NCBI GenBank assembly: GCA_018266075.1
Contig: JAFEBB010000054.1
Span: forward strand, 1 to 50,971
Length of the DNA stretch: 50,971 nucleotides
Reading direction: 5' to 3'
From: Deltaproteobacteria bacterium
GTDB lineage: Bacteria > Myxococcota > Myxococcia > Myxococcales > SZAS-1
Shown here: positions 25,073 through 35,027 of the stretch, piece by piece
Layout of the letters: the number at the start of each line of letters is the position of its first letter
How positions within the stretch are numbered: position 1 is the stretch's first letter
The notes under the pieces: model-generated
What the model was told of the DNA's origin: nothing
Seen by the model: the letters and a program-made list of their open reading frames with translations, nothing else
The model's database searches: none
Translations under genes and position numbers: made by a program

Positions 25073-25732
25073 ATGATCACTGCCCTCCTGACCACCACGC
25101 TGCTCGCGGCTGGCGCGCACCCGATCGCGGCCGTCGCCGACGTTCCGAAGAACCTGGAGCTCGACGTGGGCGCCCAGAAGGTGCTCGACGTGCAAGCCAT
25201 CGCGCGCGTGGCCGTGGGCGATCCCAACATCGCCGACGTGAAGCCGCTGGGCAGCCACCAGCTCCTCATCGTGGGCAAGACCGAGGGGCGGACGACGCTG
25301 CTGGTGTGGTCGAGCGCAGGGAAGGGCGCGATGTACAAGCTCGACCTGCGCGTCTCCAAGGAGACCAACGAGGCCCTCGAGAAGGCCCTCCGCGACGCGC
25401 TCCCCGCCGAGGATTTCAAGGTCACCGAGCTCAACGGCCGGCGCGTCGTCGAGGGCCACGTGCTCAGCGTCGAGGACATGGACAAGCTGAAGAAGCTCGT
25501 CGACGGCGAGCCCAACGTGGTGCTCCTGGTGGACCTTGATCGCACCGCACAGTCGCACGTCATCAACCGCATCAATGCCGAGTTCGCGCGCCAGGGCCTC
25601 AAGAACGCCAAGGCCGAGCTGGTGGGCTCGCGCATCTTCCTCACCGGCCACGTCGAGGACGAGGGCGACGCGCAGAAGGCCCAGCTCATCGCCGAGAGCA
25701 TCTACGGCGCGTCCGTGCAGCGGATGCCGTAG
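25073..25732 (+). CDS. secretin/pilus N-terminal domain protein without a secretin pore
   Basis: 219 residues with an N-terminal signal (about 1-22). NLELDVGAQKVLDVQAIARVAVGDPNIADVKPLG and IVGKTEGRTTLLVW match the pilus/secretin N-terminal domain found at the start of CpaC/RcpA-type secretins. Two BON-like alpha/beta repeats follow (ALEKALRDAL...VEGHVLSVEDMDKL, and INAEFARQGL...LTGHVEDEGDAQKA). The C-terminal beta-barrel secretin pore is absent, and the stop is at a domain boundary, so this seems a natural short form and not a frameshift. No Tad or type II secretion genes are nearby. Confidence 0.75.
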   Translation: MITALLTTTLLAAGAHPIAAVADVPKNLELDVGAQKVLDVQAIARVAVGDPNIADVKPLGSHQLLIVGKTEGRTTLLVWSSAGKGAMYKLDLRVSKETNEALEKALRDALPAEDFKVTELNGRRVVEGHVLSVEDMDKLKKLVDGEPNVVLLVDLDRTAQSHVINRINAEFARQGLKNAKAELVGSRIFLTGHVEDEGDAQKAQLIAESIYGASVQRMP

Positions 25733-25807
25733 TCGATCCGCCTCCGGCAGCGCCCAGGAACGAGGTTTGCGAGATACTCCACCGCACGTCCGCGGGGAGC
25801 TTCTCGT

Positions 25808-28800
25808 ATGCGCCTTCACCACGTCGTTTCGCTGCTCTGCGCGGTCCTCGCGCTCGGCGCCGGTTGTACCTGCGGCAAGCCGCCCACGCCGAGCGGTCCC
25901 GTTGACGCAGGCGGCGCCGCGCCCGCCCACCCGCCGGTGACGCTCGCGCCGCTGCCCGAGGCGCCCAAGATCCAGGTCGAGCCCGAGGCCGTGCCCGGCG
26001 CCAACGGCGAGCTGGCGGTGGTGAACGCGCGGCCGACCGGCGACTTCGAGGGCGCGCTGCACCCCACGATCACCTTCTCCAAGCCCATCGTGGCCCTGGG
26101 CAGCGTGGACGACGAGAAGAAGATCGCCGCGCCCGCCAACATCGAGCCGCACCTCGAGGGCACCTGGCGCTGGCTGGGATCGGCGTCGGTGGAGTTCGAG
26201 CCCGCGGGCCAGGTGCCCTACGCGACCGAGTTCAAGGTCACCGTGCCCTCGGGCATCACCGCGCTCGACGGCACCGTGCTCAAGGAGCCGTACACGTACA
26301 CCTTCAACACTCCGCGGCCCGACGTGCAGGACGTGACGCCCTTCGCCGGCGACGCGTGGATCACCCCGGATCAGCAGTTCACGATTCTGCTTAACCAACC
26401 GGTTAACGATCTGCTCGCGCACCTCAAGGTCACCGCGGACGGCACGCCCGCGAAGATGGTGATCACCAAGACCGTGGACATCGCCGAGGAGCGTCGGGCC
26501 GAGGAGAAGGGCCGCCGCTATCCGCGCCAGCCGCTCGGTGAAGAGAGCTTCCGCAATCGCCAGACGCGCTACGAGCTCAAGCCCGCTGCGCCACTGCCCA
26601 CGAACGCCAACGTGGAGCTCAGCCTCGACACTGGGCTGCGCGGCGCCGATGGTCCGCTCACGCTTCCGCAGCCGTACTCGGTGAAGTTCAAGACCTACGG
26701 ACCCATGAAGTTCCTCGCGGCCACGGCCTGCTACGGCACCACCGGCTGCTCGTACGGCCCGGTGATCCTCAAGGTCACCAACCAGGCCGACACAGAGTCG
26801 CTCAAGGCGCACCTCCGCGTGGAGCCCAAGGTGGACATCGACTGGGACCACGTGGACAGCACCTTCAACCGCTGGCGGGAGGGCGGGCAGTACGTGGGCC
26901 TGCCTGGAAATTGGAAGCCCGGACAGACCTACACGCTGGCCATCGCCGCTGGGGCGCTCGACGTCTTCAAGCAGCCCGCGCTCGCGTTCAAGGCGCAGGT
27001 GCGCATGAACGACGTCGACCCGGAGCTCTCCACGGGCGCGGAGCAGGCGCTGCTCGAGGCCAAGGGCGACGGCGCGCTGCCGCTCTACAGCGTGAACATC
27101 GACCACGCCGACACGCGCGTGTGGGCCCTGGGCGCGCCGCTCGCCGCACAGCTCCTCGCCAGCGATGGCTTCTGGAACTTCGACGCCACCGTGGCCAAGG
27201 CCTTCGGCGGCGACCTCGAGGCAGCGCACCACGTGGACCAGAAGCTCGACCTCGCCCACACCAAGAACCAGGCGCTGTGGACGCCGCTCAAGATCCGCGA
27301 GTGGCTCGGCGAAGGTCAGAGCAACCTGTTCCTGGTGCGCGTGGACTCCGACGAGCTTCCGCCGAACCACCGCGCTCACTACGTGATGGGCCAGATCACC
27401 GACCTCGCGGTGCACGCCAAGCTGGGCGCGGCGCAGAGCCTGGTGTGGGTGACCTCGCTGTCGACCGGCAAGCCCGTGGGCGGCGCGACCGTGACCGTGC
27501 TCGATCGCGGGGGCAGGAGCGTGTGGACCGGCCAGTCCGACGCCGATGGCCTCTGCGACGTGCCCGGCCTGGAGCAGATCATTCCGCATGGCAAGGCGCG
27601 CCGCTTCTACGACGAGGCGCCGTTCGCCGTGGTCACCGCGCAGAAGGACGGCGACCTCGGCCTCACCGCCAGCGGCTGGGAGGGCAGCGCCAACCCGTAC
27701 AGCTTCGGGGTCACGCCGGCCTGGGAGACCTCCACGCCGGTGACGCTCGCGCAGGCGTTCACCGACCGCGGCATCTACCGTCCCGGCGAGGCCGTGGAGC
27801 TCAAGGGCTTCTTCCGCGACCGTGTGCCCGGCGCGATCAGGAACGTGGGTATTAACCTTCCTGTTCACATCGTCATCACCAACCCCAAGGGCCAGAAGGT
27901 CTCCGAGCAGGACGTGAAGACCACGGCCTTCGGCGGCTTCTCGGGCCACGCGGAGCTCGGCAAGGACGCGCCGCTTGGCACGTATGAAGTGGTGGCGACG
28001 TCAGCGCGCAAGGACGCGCCGCTGTCGGTGACGACGAGCTTCCGCGTGGAGGAGTACCGCGCGCCGCAGTTCCAGGTGGACGTGAGCTCGCCGAAGCCGG
28101 AGGTCATCGCCGGCGAGCCGCTCGGCGCCACGGTGCTCTCGCGCTACCTCTTCGGCGGCGCCATGGCCGGCGCCCACGTGCGCTGGACCGCCGTGCGCGC
28201 GACGACGGAGTTCGAGCCGCCCAACAACCCGGGCTTCGTGTTCGGGCCGCACGCCTGGTGGTGGAACGACGATCAGCCGCAGCCCTCGAGCGATGTGGCC
28301 GGCGGCGGCGAAGCCGACTCCGACGCGCAGGGAAATCTCGCGATCGACCTCGGCAAGGCGGAGGCGCCGGGCAACAAGACCTACGTGTACACCGTCGAGG
28401 CCGAGACGACCGACGTGAACCGCCAGCGCCTCGCGAATCGCACGACGATCACCGTGCATCCGGCGGCCGTCTATCCCGGCCTGAGCTCGGGCGAGGGCTT
28501 CGGCGAGGTGAACAAGCCCCTGAAGATCGAAGTTGTCGCGGTGGATCCCGCGGGCGCGCGCACCAGCGGACAAAAGATCTCGGTGGAGGTGAAGCGCCGC
28601 GAGTGGAAGTCCATCAAGAAGAAGGGCGTAGGCGGAGAGTGGTTCACGGAGAGTGAACCCGTGGAGACCGACGCCGCCAAGTGCGACGTGAGCACGCAGA
28701 CCACGCCCGTGGACTGCACCTTCACCCCGCAGCAGCCCGGACTCTACCTGCTCGAGGCCACCGCGACCGATTCCGCCGGACGCAGCGCGACGACGCGGAG

Positions 28801-31786
28801 CTCGGTGTACGCCATCGGCTCGGGCTGGGTGAGCTGGCAGCGCGGCGACACCGATCGCATCGACCTCGTGGCCGACAAGGCCAAGTACGACGTCGGCGAC
28901 GTGGCCCACGTGCTGGTGAAGAGCCCGTATCCCGAGGCCGACGCGATCTTGACGACCGAGCGTGAGGGCGTGCTCACCCGCAAGCGCGTGCACCTCAGCG
29001 GCGCAGCCACCGCGCTCGATGTGCCCATCGACGAGAAGATGGTGCCCAACGTGTTCGTGGGCCTGGTGCTCGTCCGCGGCCGCGTGCCCACGGCGGATGG
29101 CGTGGAGACCGGCTCCGATCCCGGCCGGCCTGCTTCACGTTTTGGTTACATCGAACTGCCAGTGGAGAAGAAGACCAAGCGGCTCGCGGTGGAGATCACC
29201 CCTGACAAACCCGAGACCAAGCCGCGCGACACCGTTAACGTTTCCGTTAAGGTCACGGACTCGAAGGGCAAGCCGGTACACGGCGAGGTTGCGCTCTGGG
29301 CCGTCGACGAAGGCGTGCTCCGCCTGACCAACTACCAGGCGCCGGATCCCGTGGAGGCGCTGCACAAGCCGCGCGGACTCTCGGTGCGCATCGCCGAGCC
29401 GTTGATCCACCTGGTCGAGAAGCAGCTCTATGGTGAGAAGGGCGAAGCAGGTGGCGGCGGCGGCGACGATGCCACCGGCTCGGGTTTCCGCTCGCAGTTC
29501 AAGACCACGGTGCTCTTCGCGCCCGCGCTGGAGACCGATGCGAATGGCGTCGCGCACACCAGCTTCCAGCTCCCTGACAACCTCACCACCTATCGCCTGA
29601 TGGCCGTGGCGATCGATGACGGCGATCGCGGCGGGTTCGGCAACAGCAAGGTCGTGGTCTCCAAGAAGCTCATGGCGCTGCCAGCACTGCCGCGGCTCGC
29701 GCGCGCGGGCGATGAGTTCGAGGCGGGCGTGGTCGTTCACGCGCACGGCAGCGACGTCGCCGAAGCGACCGTGACCGCCCAGGCCGAGGGCGTGACGCTG
29801 CAGGAGCCGACGTCGCGGACCGTCGCGCTCGGCGATGGCAAGGGACATGAAGTGCGCTTCAAGTTCAAGGCCGAGAAGCCTGGAACCGCGACGCTGCGCT
29901 TCAAGGTCACGGGCGGCGGCGACAGCGATGGCGTGGAGCAGAAGATTCCCATTCAGCTTCCGACCGAGCTCGAGGCCGTCGCGACGTACGGCGATACGAA
30001 GGATCAGCGCGTGGAAGGCCTCGTGCCGCCGGGTGGCGTGCGCACCGACGTGGGCGGGCTCGACGTCACGCTGAGCTCGACGATCCTCGGCGGCTTCAAC
30101 GAGGGCATGCGCCAACTCGTGGAGTATCCGTACGGCTGCGTGGAGCAGATGTCGTCGCGGCTGATCCCCTTCGTCGCGCTGCGCGAGATCTACGGAAAAT
30201 TTGGCGGCACCTGGCCCGTCACCGACGTGGATCGCAAGGCGCAGAAGGATCACGAACAGTGGCTCGCGCTCTGGCTCGGCGACGATTCGCTGGAGATGTT
30301 CGGTCTCTCGGATCCCGACGAGGTGGTGAAGCTCACGCTCGGCAAGATTGCGCGCATGCAGAACCACGACGGCGGCTTCCGCTACTGGGAGGGTGAGGGC
30401 TGCTCGAGCGACTATGCGAGCTCGTATGCCGTGCTCGCCCTCGCGCGCGCGAAGGACGTGGGCTATCCCGTCGACGCGTCGTCGATTTCGGCGGGACAGA
30501 AGTTCCTGCAGCGGGTGGCGCGGGGCGAGCCGAACCGCTGCTACCCGTTCCCCGCGCCGCCGGATCCGGCCGAGCGCGCGTTCGCGCTGTACACGCTCGC
30601 GCGCACCGGCAATCCGCAGCCGAGCTCGTACGCGGATCTCTACGCGAACCGGAAGGACCTGCCGCTCTTCGCGCAGGCCATGCTCGCCGACGCGATGTTC
30701 ATCGGTAAGGGCGATCGCACGCAGGCCAAGCAGCTCCTGAGCGAGCTCATGAACCGCGCGCAAGAGACGCCGCGCGAGGTGCACTTCGAGGAGATCAACG
30801 CGCGCAGCTACGCGGCCATGTGGTCGAGCGACACGCGCACCACGGCGATCATCCTCCAGACGCTCACCGACCTCGCGCCGGATCACCCGTACGTCGCCAA
30901 GATCGGGAACTATCTCACCAAGGTTCGCCAGGGCACCGGCCAGTTCCGCAACACGCAAGAGGCCGCGTTCTCGCTCATGGCGCTCACCGAGGTGGTGCGC
31001 ACCAAGGAGAAGGACGTGCCCGACTACACCGCGCACGTGAAGCTCGGCGCCAAGGAGTTGCTCACCGCGAGCTTCAAGGGTCGCACCACGACGGTGCAGA
31101 CGCAGAAGGTGCCCATCACCGCGCTCGGTGCTGCGGAGGCGAAGCAGACCTTCACGTTCAGCAAGGACGGCCCGGGCGTCCTCTACTACGGCGCGCTCTT
31201 GCGCTACGCGCCCGCGCAGATGCCGCTCACGCCCATGGATCGCGGCATGGTGGTGCAGCGCTGGTACGAGCCCTACGCCGGGGGCGGCCAGTCGAAGAGC
31301 TTCTTCGCGGGCGATCTGGTGCGCGTGCGCGTGCGCGTGGCCACACCGCAGGAGCGTAACTACGTGGCCGTCGACGTGCCGCTGCCGGCGGGCCTGGAGA
31401 TCGTGGACACCTCGCTCGCGTCGACCGCGAAGCTGCCCGACGACTCGAAGGATGAAGGTCGGAACGCCGGCTACCAGTACGACTCCGACGAGAACCAGGA
31501 CAGCGACGACCCCGAGGTCGACGACACCTCGCCTGCGCGGCTCTGGGAAGGCCAGTTCTGGAGCCCGTTCAACTTCACGGAGAAGCACGACGACAGGCTC
31601 ACGCTCTTCGCGGATCATTTGCCGCCGGGCGTGCACGTCTCGAGCTTCGTCGCGCGCGCCACGACGCCGGGCACCTTCCTCGACAAGCCCGCACACGCCG
31701 AGGAGATGTACACGCCCGAGGTGTTCGGACGCTCCGAGGGCGGCACGTTCCAGGTGATCGACGCGTCGACGGTGGCGCAGAAATAG
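25808..31786 (+). CDS. bacterial alpha-2-macroglobulin lipoprotein
   Basis: 1992 residues, longer than E. coli YfhM (about 1650). Signal with lipobox LGAGC and acylated Cys20. A series of macroglobulin beta domains follows. The thioester domain has YPYGCVEQMSSR with Cys1444, so the reactive CxEQ thioester is kept (many bacterial forms have CLEQ). A C-terminal receptor-binding-like domain ends at about 1990. The protein traps proteases in the periplasm, protecting the envelope. The stop is directly followed by the pbpC start, the same pairing as yfhM-pbpC in E. coli. At least four copies of a TTAACS-N4-SGTTAA-type palindrome lie inside the gene (26391, 27852, 29134, 29235). Confidence 0.92.
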   Translation: MRLHHVVSLLCAVLALGAGCTCGKPPTPSGPVDAGGAAPAHPPVTLAPLPEAPKIQVEPEAVPGANGELAVVNARPTGDFEGALHPTITFSKPIVALGSVDDEKKIAAPANIEPHLEGTWRWLGSASVEFEPAGQVPYATEFKVTVPSGITALDGTVLKEPYTYTFNTPRPDVQDVTPFAGDAWITPDQQFTILLNQPVNDLLAHLKVTADGTPAKMVITKTVDIAEERRAEEKGRRYPRQPLGEESFRNRQTRYELKPAAPLPTNANVELSLDTGLRGADGPLTLPQPYSVKFKTYGPMKFLAATACYGTTGCSYGPVILKVTNQADTESLKAHLRVEPKVDIDWDHVDSTFNRWREGGQYVGLPGNWKPGQTYTLAIAAGALDVFKQPALAFKAQVRMNDVDPELSTGAEQALLEAKGDGALPLYSVNIDHADTRVWALGAPLAAQLLASDGFWNFDATVAKAFGGDLEAAHHVDQKLDLAHTKNQALWTPLKIREWLGEGQSNLFLVRVDSDELPPNHRAHYVMGQITDLAVHAKLGAAQSLVWVTSLSTGKPVGGATVTVLDRGGRSVWTGQSDADGLCDVPGLEQIIPHGKARRFYDEAPFAVVTAQKDGDLGLTASGWEGSANPYSFGVTPAWETSTPVTLAQAFTDRGIYRPGEAVELKGFFRDRVPGAIRNVGINLPVHIVITNPKGQKVSEQDVKTTAFGGFSGHAELGKDAPLGTYEVVATSARKDAPLSVTTSFRVEEYRAPQFQVDVSSPKPEVIAGEPLGATVLSRYLFGGAMAGAHVRWTAVRATTEFEPPNNPGFVFGPHAWWWNDDQPQPSSDVAGGGEADSDAQGNLAIDLGKAEAPGNKTYVYTVEAETTDVNRQRLANRTTITVHPAAVYPGLSSGEGFGEVNKPLKIEVVAVDPAGARTSGQKISVEVKRREWKSIKKKGVGGEWFTESEPVETDAAKCDVSTQTTPVDCTFTPQQPGLYLLEATATDSAGRSATTRSSVYAIGSGWVSWQRGDTDRIDLVADKAKYDVGDVAHVLVKSPYPEADAILTTEREGVLTRKRVHLSGAATALDVPIDEKMVPNVFVGLVLVRGRVPTADGVETGSDPGRPASRFGYIELPVEKKTKRLAVEITPDKPETKPRDTVNVSVKVTDSKGKPVHGEVALWAVDEGVLRLTNYQAPDPVEALHKPRGLSVRIAEPLIHLVEKQLYGEKGEAGGGGGDDATGSGFRSQFKTTVLFAPALETDANGVAHTSFQLPDNLTTYRLMAVAIDDGDRGGFGNSKVVVSKKLMALPALPRLARAGDEFEAGVVVHAHGSDVAEATVTAQAEGVTLQEPTSRTVALGDGKGHEVRFKFKAEKPGTATLRFKVTGGGDSDGVEQKIPIQLPTELEAVATYGDTKDQRVEGLVPPGGVRTDVGGLDVTLSSTILGGFNEGMRQLVEYPYGCVEQMSSRLIPFVALREIYGKFGGTWPVTDVDRKAQKDHEQWLALWLGDDSLEMFGLSDPDEVVKLTLGKIARMQNHDGGFRYWEGEGCSSDYASSYAVLALARAKDVGYPVDASSISAGQKFLQRVARGEPNRCYPFPAPPDPAERAFALYTLARTGNPQPSSYADLYANRKDLPLFAQAMLADAMFIGKGDRTQAKQLLSELMNRAQETPREVHFEEINARSYAAMWSSDTRTTAIILQTLTDLAPDHPYVAKIGNYLTKVRQGTGQFRNTQEAAFSLMALTEVVRTKEKDVPDYTAHVKLGAKELLTASFKGRTTTVQTQKVPITALGAAEAKQTFTFSKDGPGVLYYGALLRYAPAQMPLTPMDRGMVVQRWYEPYAGGGQSKSFFAGDLVRVRVRVATPQERNYVAVDVPLPAGLEIVDTSLASTAKLPDDSKDEGRNAGYQYDSDENQDSDDPEVDDTSPARLWEGQFWSPFNFTEKHDDRLTLFADHLPPGVHVSSFVARATTPGTFLDKPAHAEEMYTPEVFGRSEGGTFQVIDASTVAQK

Positions 31787-34105
31787 ATGCGCGCGCGGAT
31801 CGAAAGAGCGGCCCTCGCGCTGGGCTTCGCGCCGGTCCTCGCGGCCGTGGCGTTCGTGGCCTGGCCGCTGCCGTCGAAGCTGCTCGATCGCGAGCGGCTG
31901 GTGTCGCTCCAGATCGCCGATCGCGAAGGCGGGACGCTGCGCGAGCTGCGCTCGCTCGACGATGGCCGCTCGGTCGCGCTCCCCGACGAGACCGTGCCGC
32001 CGCGGCTCGCGCAGGCCTTCATCGCCGCCGAGGATCATCGCTTCGGGCACCACCCCGGCGTGGACGTCCTCGGCATCGCGCGCGCGGCGGAGCAGGACCT
32101 TCGCGCAGGCCGCATCGTGAGCGGCGCGTCGACGATTCCCCAGCAGCTCGCGCGCATGCTCGTGCCGCGGCCGCGCACGCTCGCGGGCAAGGTGATGGAG
32201 GCGCTCTGGGCCATTCGGCTCACGCTGCACCTGCCGCGTGAGCGCGTGCTGCTCGAGTACGCGAACCGCGTGGCGCTGGGGGAGTCGACGTTCGGCGCCG
32301 AAGCAGCGTCGCAGCTCTACTTCGGCCGCAGCGCGCGCACCCTCTCGGCAGGCCAGGCGGCGCTGCTCGCGGGCCTGGCGTGCAACCCCGAGTCGCACGA
32401 TCCCTATCGGCATCCCGAAGCGGCGAAGTCGCGCATGAAGCGGGTGCTCCAGCAGATGGCCGCGCTGGGCTTCTTGAATGCCGAGCAGCTCCGCGTGGCC
32501 GTGGATGCACCCGTGGACCTCGTGCCGCCCGAGCGCGCCTTCCGCTCGCCGCACTTTGTTAACGGTTTGGTTTCGTCGCTCCCGCGGCTTGGGCTGCACG
32601 AGGCGCGGCGCATCGACACCACGCTCGATCCCGCGCTCCAGGCCGATGTGGAGGATGCCGTGCACGCCACCGTGGCCGAGCTCGGTGGACACCAGGTGAG
32701 CGAGGCGGCGGCGATCGTGGTCGACAATGCCACTGGCGAGGTGCTGGCCTACGTCGGCTCGGCGGACTACCTCGACTGGGATCACGGCGGCGCCAACGAC
32801 GGCGTGCGCGCGCTGCGGCAGCCGGGCAGCGCGCTCAAGCCCTTCGCGTACGGGCTCGCGCTCGCCAATGGCCACACCCCCGCCGAGGTCCTCGGCGACG
32901 TGGAGACGCACCTGGCCACGCCGACCGGCGACTACGTGCCGCGCAACTACGACCGGCGCGTGCACGGCCCGGTGCGCCTGCGCGCGGCATTACAAAACAG
33001 TTACAACGTGCCGGCGGTGCGCATCGCCGAGACGCTCGGCACCGATCGTGTGCTCCGGACGCTGCAGCGGGCGGGCTTCGAGTCGCTGGACCACGATCCC
33101 TCGTACTATGGCGTGGGGCTCGTGCTCGGCGACGGCGACGTGAGCCTCTGGGAGCTCGCGCGCGCCTATCGCGGGCTGGCCAATGGTGGCGTGGTGGGTC
33201 CGCTCGTGCCCGTGCGCCGCGCCGTGGACGCGTTCGGGCAACCGCTGCCCATCACGCCCGAGCTGACACCGCATCGCTTCTTGCCGGCGGATGCAACCAA
33301 TCTGTTAACAGACATCCTCTCCGACGAGGCCGCGCGCGCGCCGGCCTTCGGCCTGGACAACGCGCTCCGGCTGCCGTTCCCCGTGGCCGCCAAGACCGGC
33401 ACCAGCCGAGCCTACGTGGACAACTGGACCGCGGGCTTCACGCGCGAGCGCACCGTGGCCGTGTGGGTGGGCAACTTCGACGGCCGGCCGATGCGCGGCG
33501 TCTCCGGGATCACCGGCGCGGGTCCGCTCTTCAAGCGCGTGATGGTGCGCGCCATGCGCGGCGTCGACCCCAAGCCGCTGGTGAACCGCGAGCGACTCAC
33601 GGAAGCGGAGATCTGCCCGCTCTCGGGAAAGCTCGCCGGCCCCGCGTGCCCTGGCCACTTCAAGGAGCGCTTCCTGCCCGGCACCGCGCCCAAAGAGACG
33701 TGCGGCATGCATCGGCTCTCCGGCGACGGCCAGGCCCAGCTCGACGTGGGCCCCGAGTTCTACGCCTGGGCCGAGGGAGAAGGTTTGAGCACAAACCCAT
33801 CCGTCGGCGGCGCGTCGGGCGTGACGCTGCTCTCGCCGGTCGACGGCGACGAGTACCTCGCCGAGCCCGGGCTGCCCCAGGGCGCGCAGTCCATCCCCGT
33901 GCGCGCGCTGGTGGACGGCGCGGGCGCGCTGGTGCTCCGCGTGGACGGCGTCGAGCGGCCGTTTGCTCGCCCGTTCGTCACCCGGGTGGAGGCGAAGCCC
34001 GGGCCGCACACGCTGGAGCTCGTCCGCGACGGCGCGACCATCGCCACCGCCCACTACCGGGTGCGCGGCGGAGACCGGCTCGCGCTCGGGCCCCCGCAAC
34101 GCTAG
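31787..34105 (+). CDS. pbpC: penicillin-binding protein 1C (bifunctional)
   Basis: 772 residues starting at the base after the alpha-2-macroglobulin stop. An N-terminal membrane anchor (about 12-28) is followed by the glycosyltransferase domain with Glu82 in AAEDHRFGHH and the GASTIPQQLARML motif. The transpeptidase domain has Ser348 and Lys351 in PGSALKPF, SYN at about 405 and KTGTS at about 538. The last 90 residues are the beta-rich BiPBP_C domain typical of PBP1C. It polymerises and crosslinks peptidoglycan and probably works with the macroglobulin as a repair pair. Three copies of the palindromic motif lie inside it (32559, 32989, 33293). Confidence 0.95.
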   Translation: MRARIERAALALGFAPVLAAVAFVAWPLPSKLLDRERLVSLQIADREGGTLRELRSLDDGRSVALPDETVPPRLAQAFIAAEDHRFGHHPGVDVLGIARAAEQDLRAGRIVSGASTIPQQLARMLVPRPRTLAGKVMEALWAIRLTLHLPRERVLLEYANRVALGESTFGAEAASQLYFGRSARTLSAGQAALLAGLACNPESHDPYRHPEAAKSRMKRVLQQMAALGFLNAEQLRVAVDAPVDLVPPERAFRSPHFVNGLVSSLPRLGLHEARRIDTTLDPALQADVEDAVHATVAELGGHQVSEAAAIVVDNATGEVLAYVGSADYLDWDHGGANDGVRALRQPGSALKPFAYGLALANGHTPAEVLGDVETHLATPTGDYVPRNYDRRVHGPVRLRAALQNSYNVPAVRIAETLGTDRVLRTLQRAGFESLDHDPSYYGVGLVLGDGDVSLWELARAYRGLANGGVVGPLVPVRRAVDAFGQPLPITPELTPHRFLPADATNLLTDILSDEAARAPAFGLDNALRLPFPVAAKTGTSRAYVDNWTAGFTRERTVAVWVGNFDGRPMRGVSGITGAGPLFKRVMVRAMRGVDPKPLVNRERLTEAEICPLSGKLAGPACPGHFKERFLPGTAPKETCGMHRLSGDGQAQLDVGPEFYAWAEGEGLSTNPSVGGASGVTLLSPVDGDEYLAEPGLPQGAQSIPVRALVDGAGALVLRVDGVERPFARPFVTRVEAKPGPHTLELVRDGATIATAHYRVRGGDRLALGPPQR

Positions 34106-34135
34106 ATTGCGCTGCTTTCTCTCGACGGAGTTCGC

Positions 34136-35014
34136 ATGCTCGTGCTCAAGGGTTCCATGGTGGCGATGGCCACGCCGTTCAAGAACGGCGCGCTCGACGA
34201 GGCCGCGTTCGCCACGCACGCCAGGTTCCTCGTCGACAACGGCACCAGCGTGCTCGTGCCCATGGGCACCACCGGCGAGTCGGTGACCTGCAGCGACGCC
34301 GAGCAGGCGCGCGCGGTGCGCATCGCCGTGGAGAACAAGGGCCGGGCGATCGTCCTCGGCGGCGCGGGCAGCAACGACACCGCGCACGCCATCCACCTGG
34401 TGAAGGGGGTGCGCGACGCCGGCGCCGACGGCACGCTCGTGGTCACGCCGTACTACAACCGGCCCACGCAGGACGGCCTCGTCGCGCACTACAAGGCCAT
34501 CGCCAAGGCGCACCCGGGCTTCCCCATCGTCGCCTACAACGTGCCCAGCCGCACCGGCGTCGACCTCCTGCCCGAGACCTGCGCGCGGCTCTGCGAGATC
34601 CCCGAGGTCGTCGGCTTGAAGGAAGCGACGGGCAACATGGCCCGCACGGTGGACATCTTCGAGAAGTGCGGCGATCGCCTGCAGCTCATCTCCGGCGACG
34701 ACTTCACCATCGCGCCCTTCATCGCCTGCGGCGGCCTGGGGGTGATCAGCGTCTCCGCGAACATCGCGCCCCGCCAGGTGGCCGACCTCTGCGACGCCGC
34801 CCTGGCCGGCAAGCGCGAGGCCGCTCGCGATCTCCAGACGCGCCTCAACCCGCTGCACCGCGCGCTCTTCTCCGAGGCCAGCCCCACGCCGGTGAAGGCG
34901 GGGCTTTCGCTGATGGGCCGCTTCACCGACGAGATCCGCCTGCCGCTCCTGCCCATGACCGAGGGCCCGAAGGCCAAGCTGCGTGAGGCCATGAAGCAGC
35001 TGGGGATCCTCTAG
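34136..35014 (+). CDS. dapA: 4-hydroxy-tetrahydrodipicolinate synthase
   Basis: 292 residues, normal length. The Schiff-base lysine is Lys162 in GLKEATG. Thr45/Thr46 (GTTGES) and Tyr134 (AYNVPSRTG) complete the catalytic triad, and Arg139 binds pyruvate-derived carboxylate. It makes the first committed intermediate of lysine and diaminopimelate, so it also feeds peptidoglycan. GGAG precedes the ATG at 34136. It follows pbpC by 30 bases and may share its transcript. Confidence 0.95.
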   Translation: MLVLKGSMVAMATPFKNGALDEAAFATHARFLVDNGTSVLVPMGTTGESVTCSDAEQARAVRIAVENKGRAIVLGGAGSNDTAHAIHLVKGVRDAGADGTLVVTPYYNRPTQDGLVAHYKAIAKAHPGFPIVAYNVPSRTGVDLLPETCARLCEIPEVVGLKEATGNMARTVDIFEKCGDRLQLISGDDFTIAPFIACGGLGVISVSANIAPRQVADLCDAALAGKREAARDLQTRLNPLHRALFSEASPTPVKAGLSLMGRFTDEIRLPLLPMTEGPKAKLREAMKQLGIL

Positions 35015-35027
35015 GCGCTGCGCGAGC

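Noticed and set aside
24791-32965. Very long minus-strand open frames opposite ddl, the macroglobulin gene and pbpC
   Set aside because: They are Arg/His/Val-rich shadows of strong plus-strand genes and cross several gene borders.
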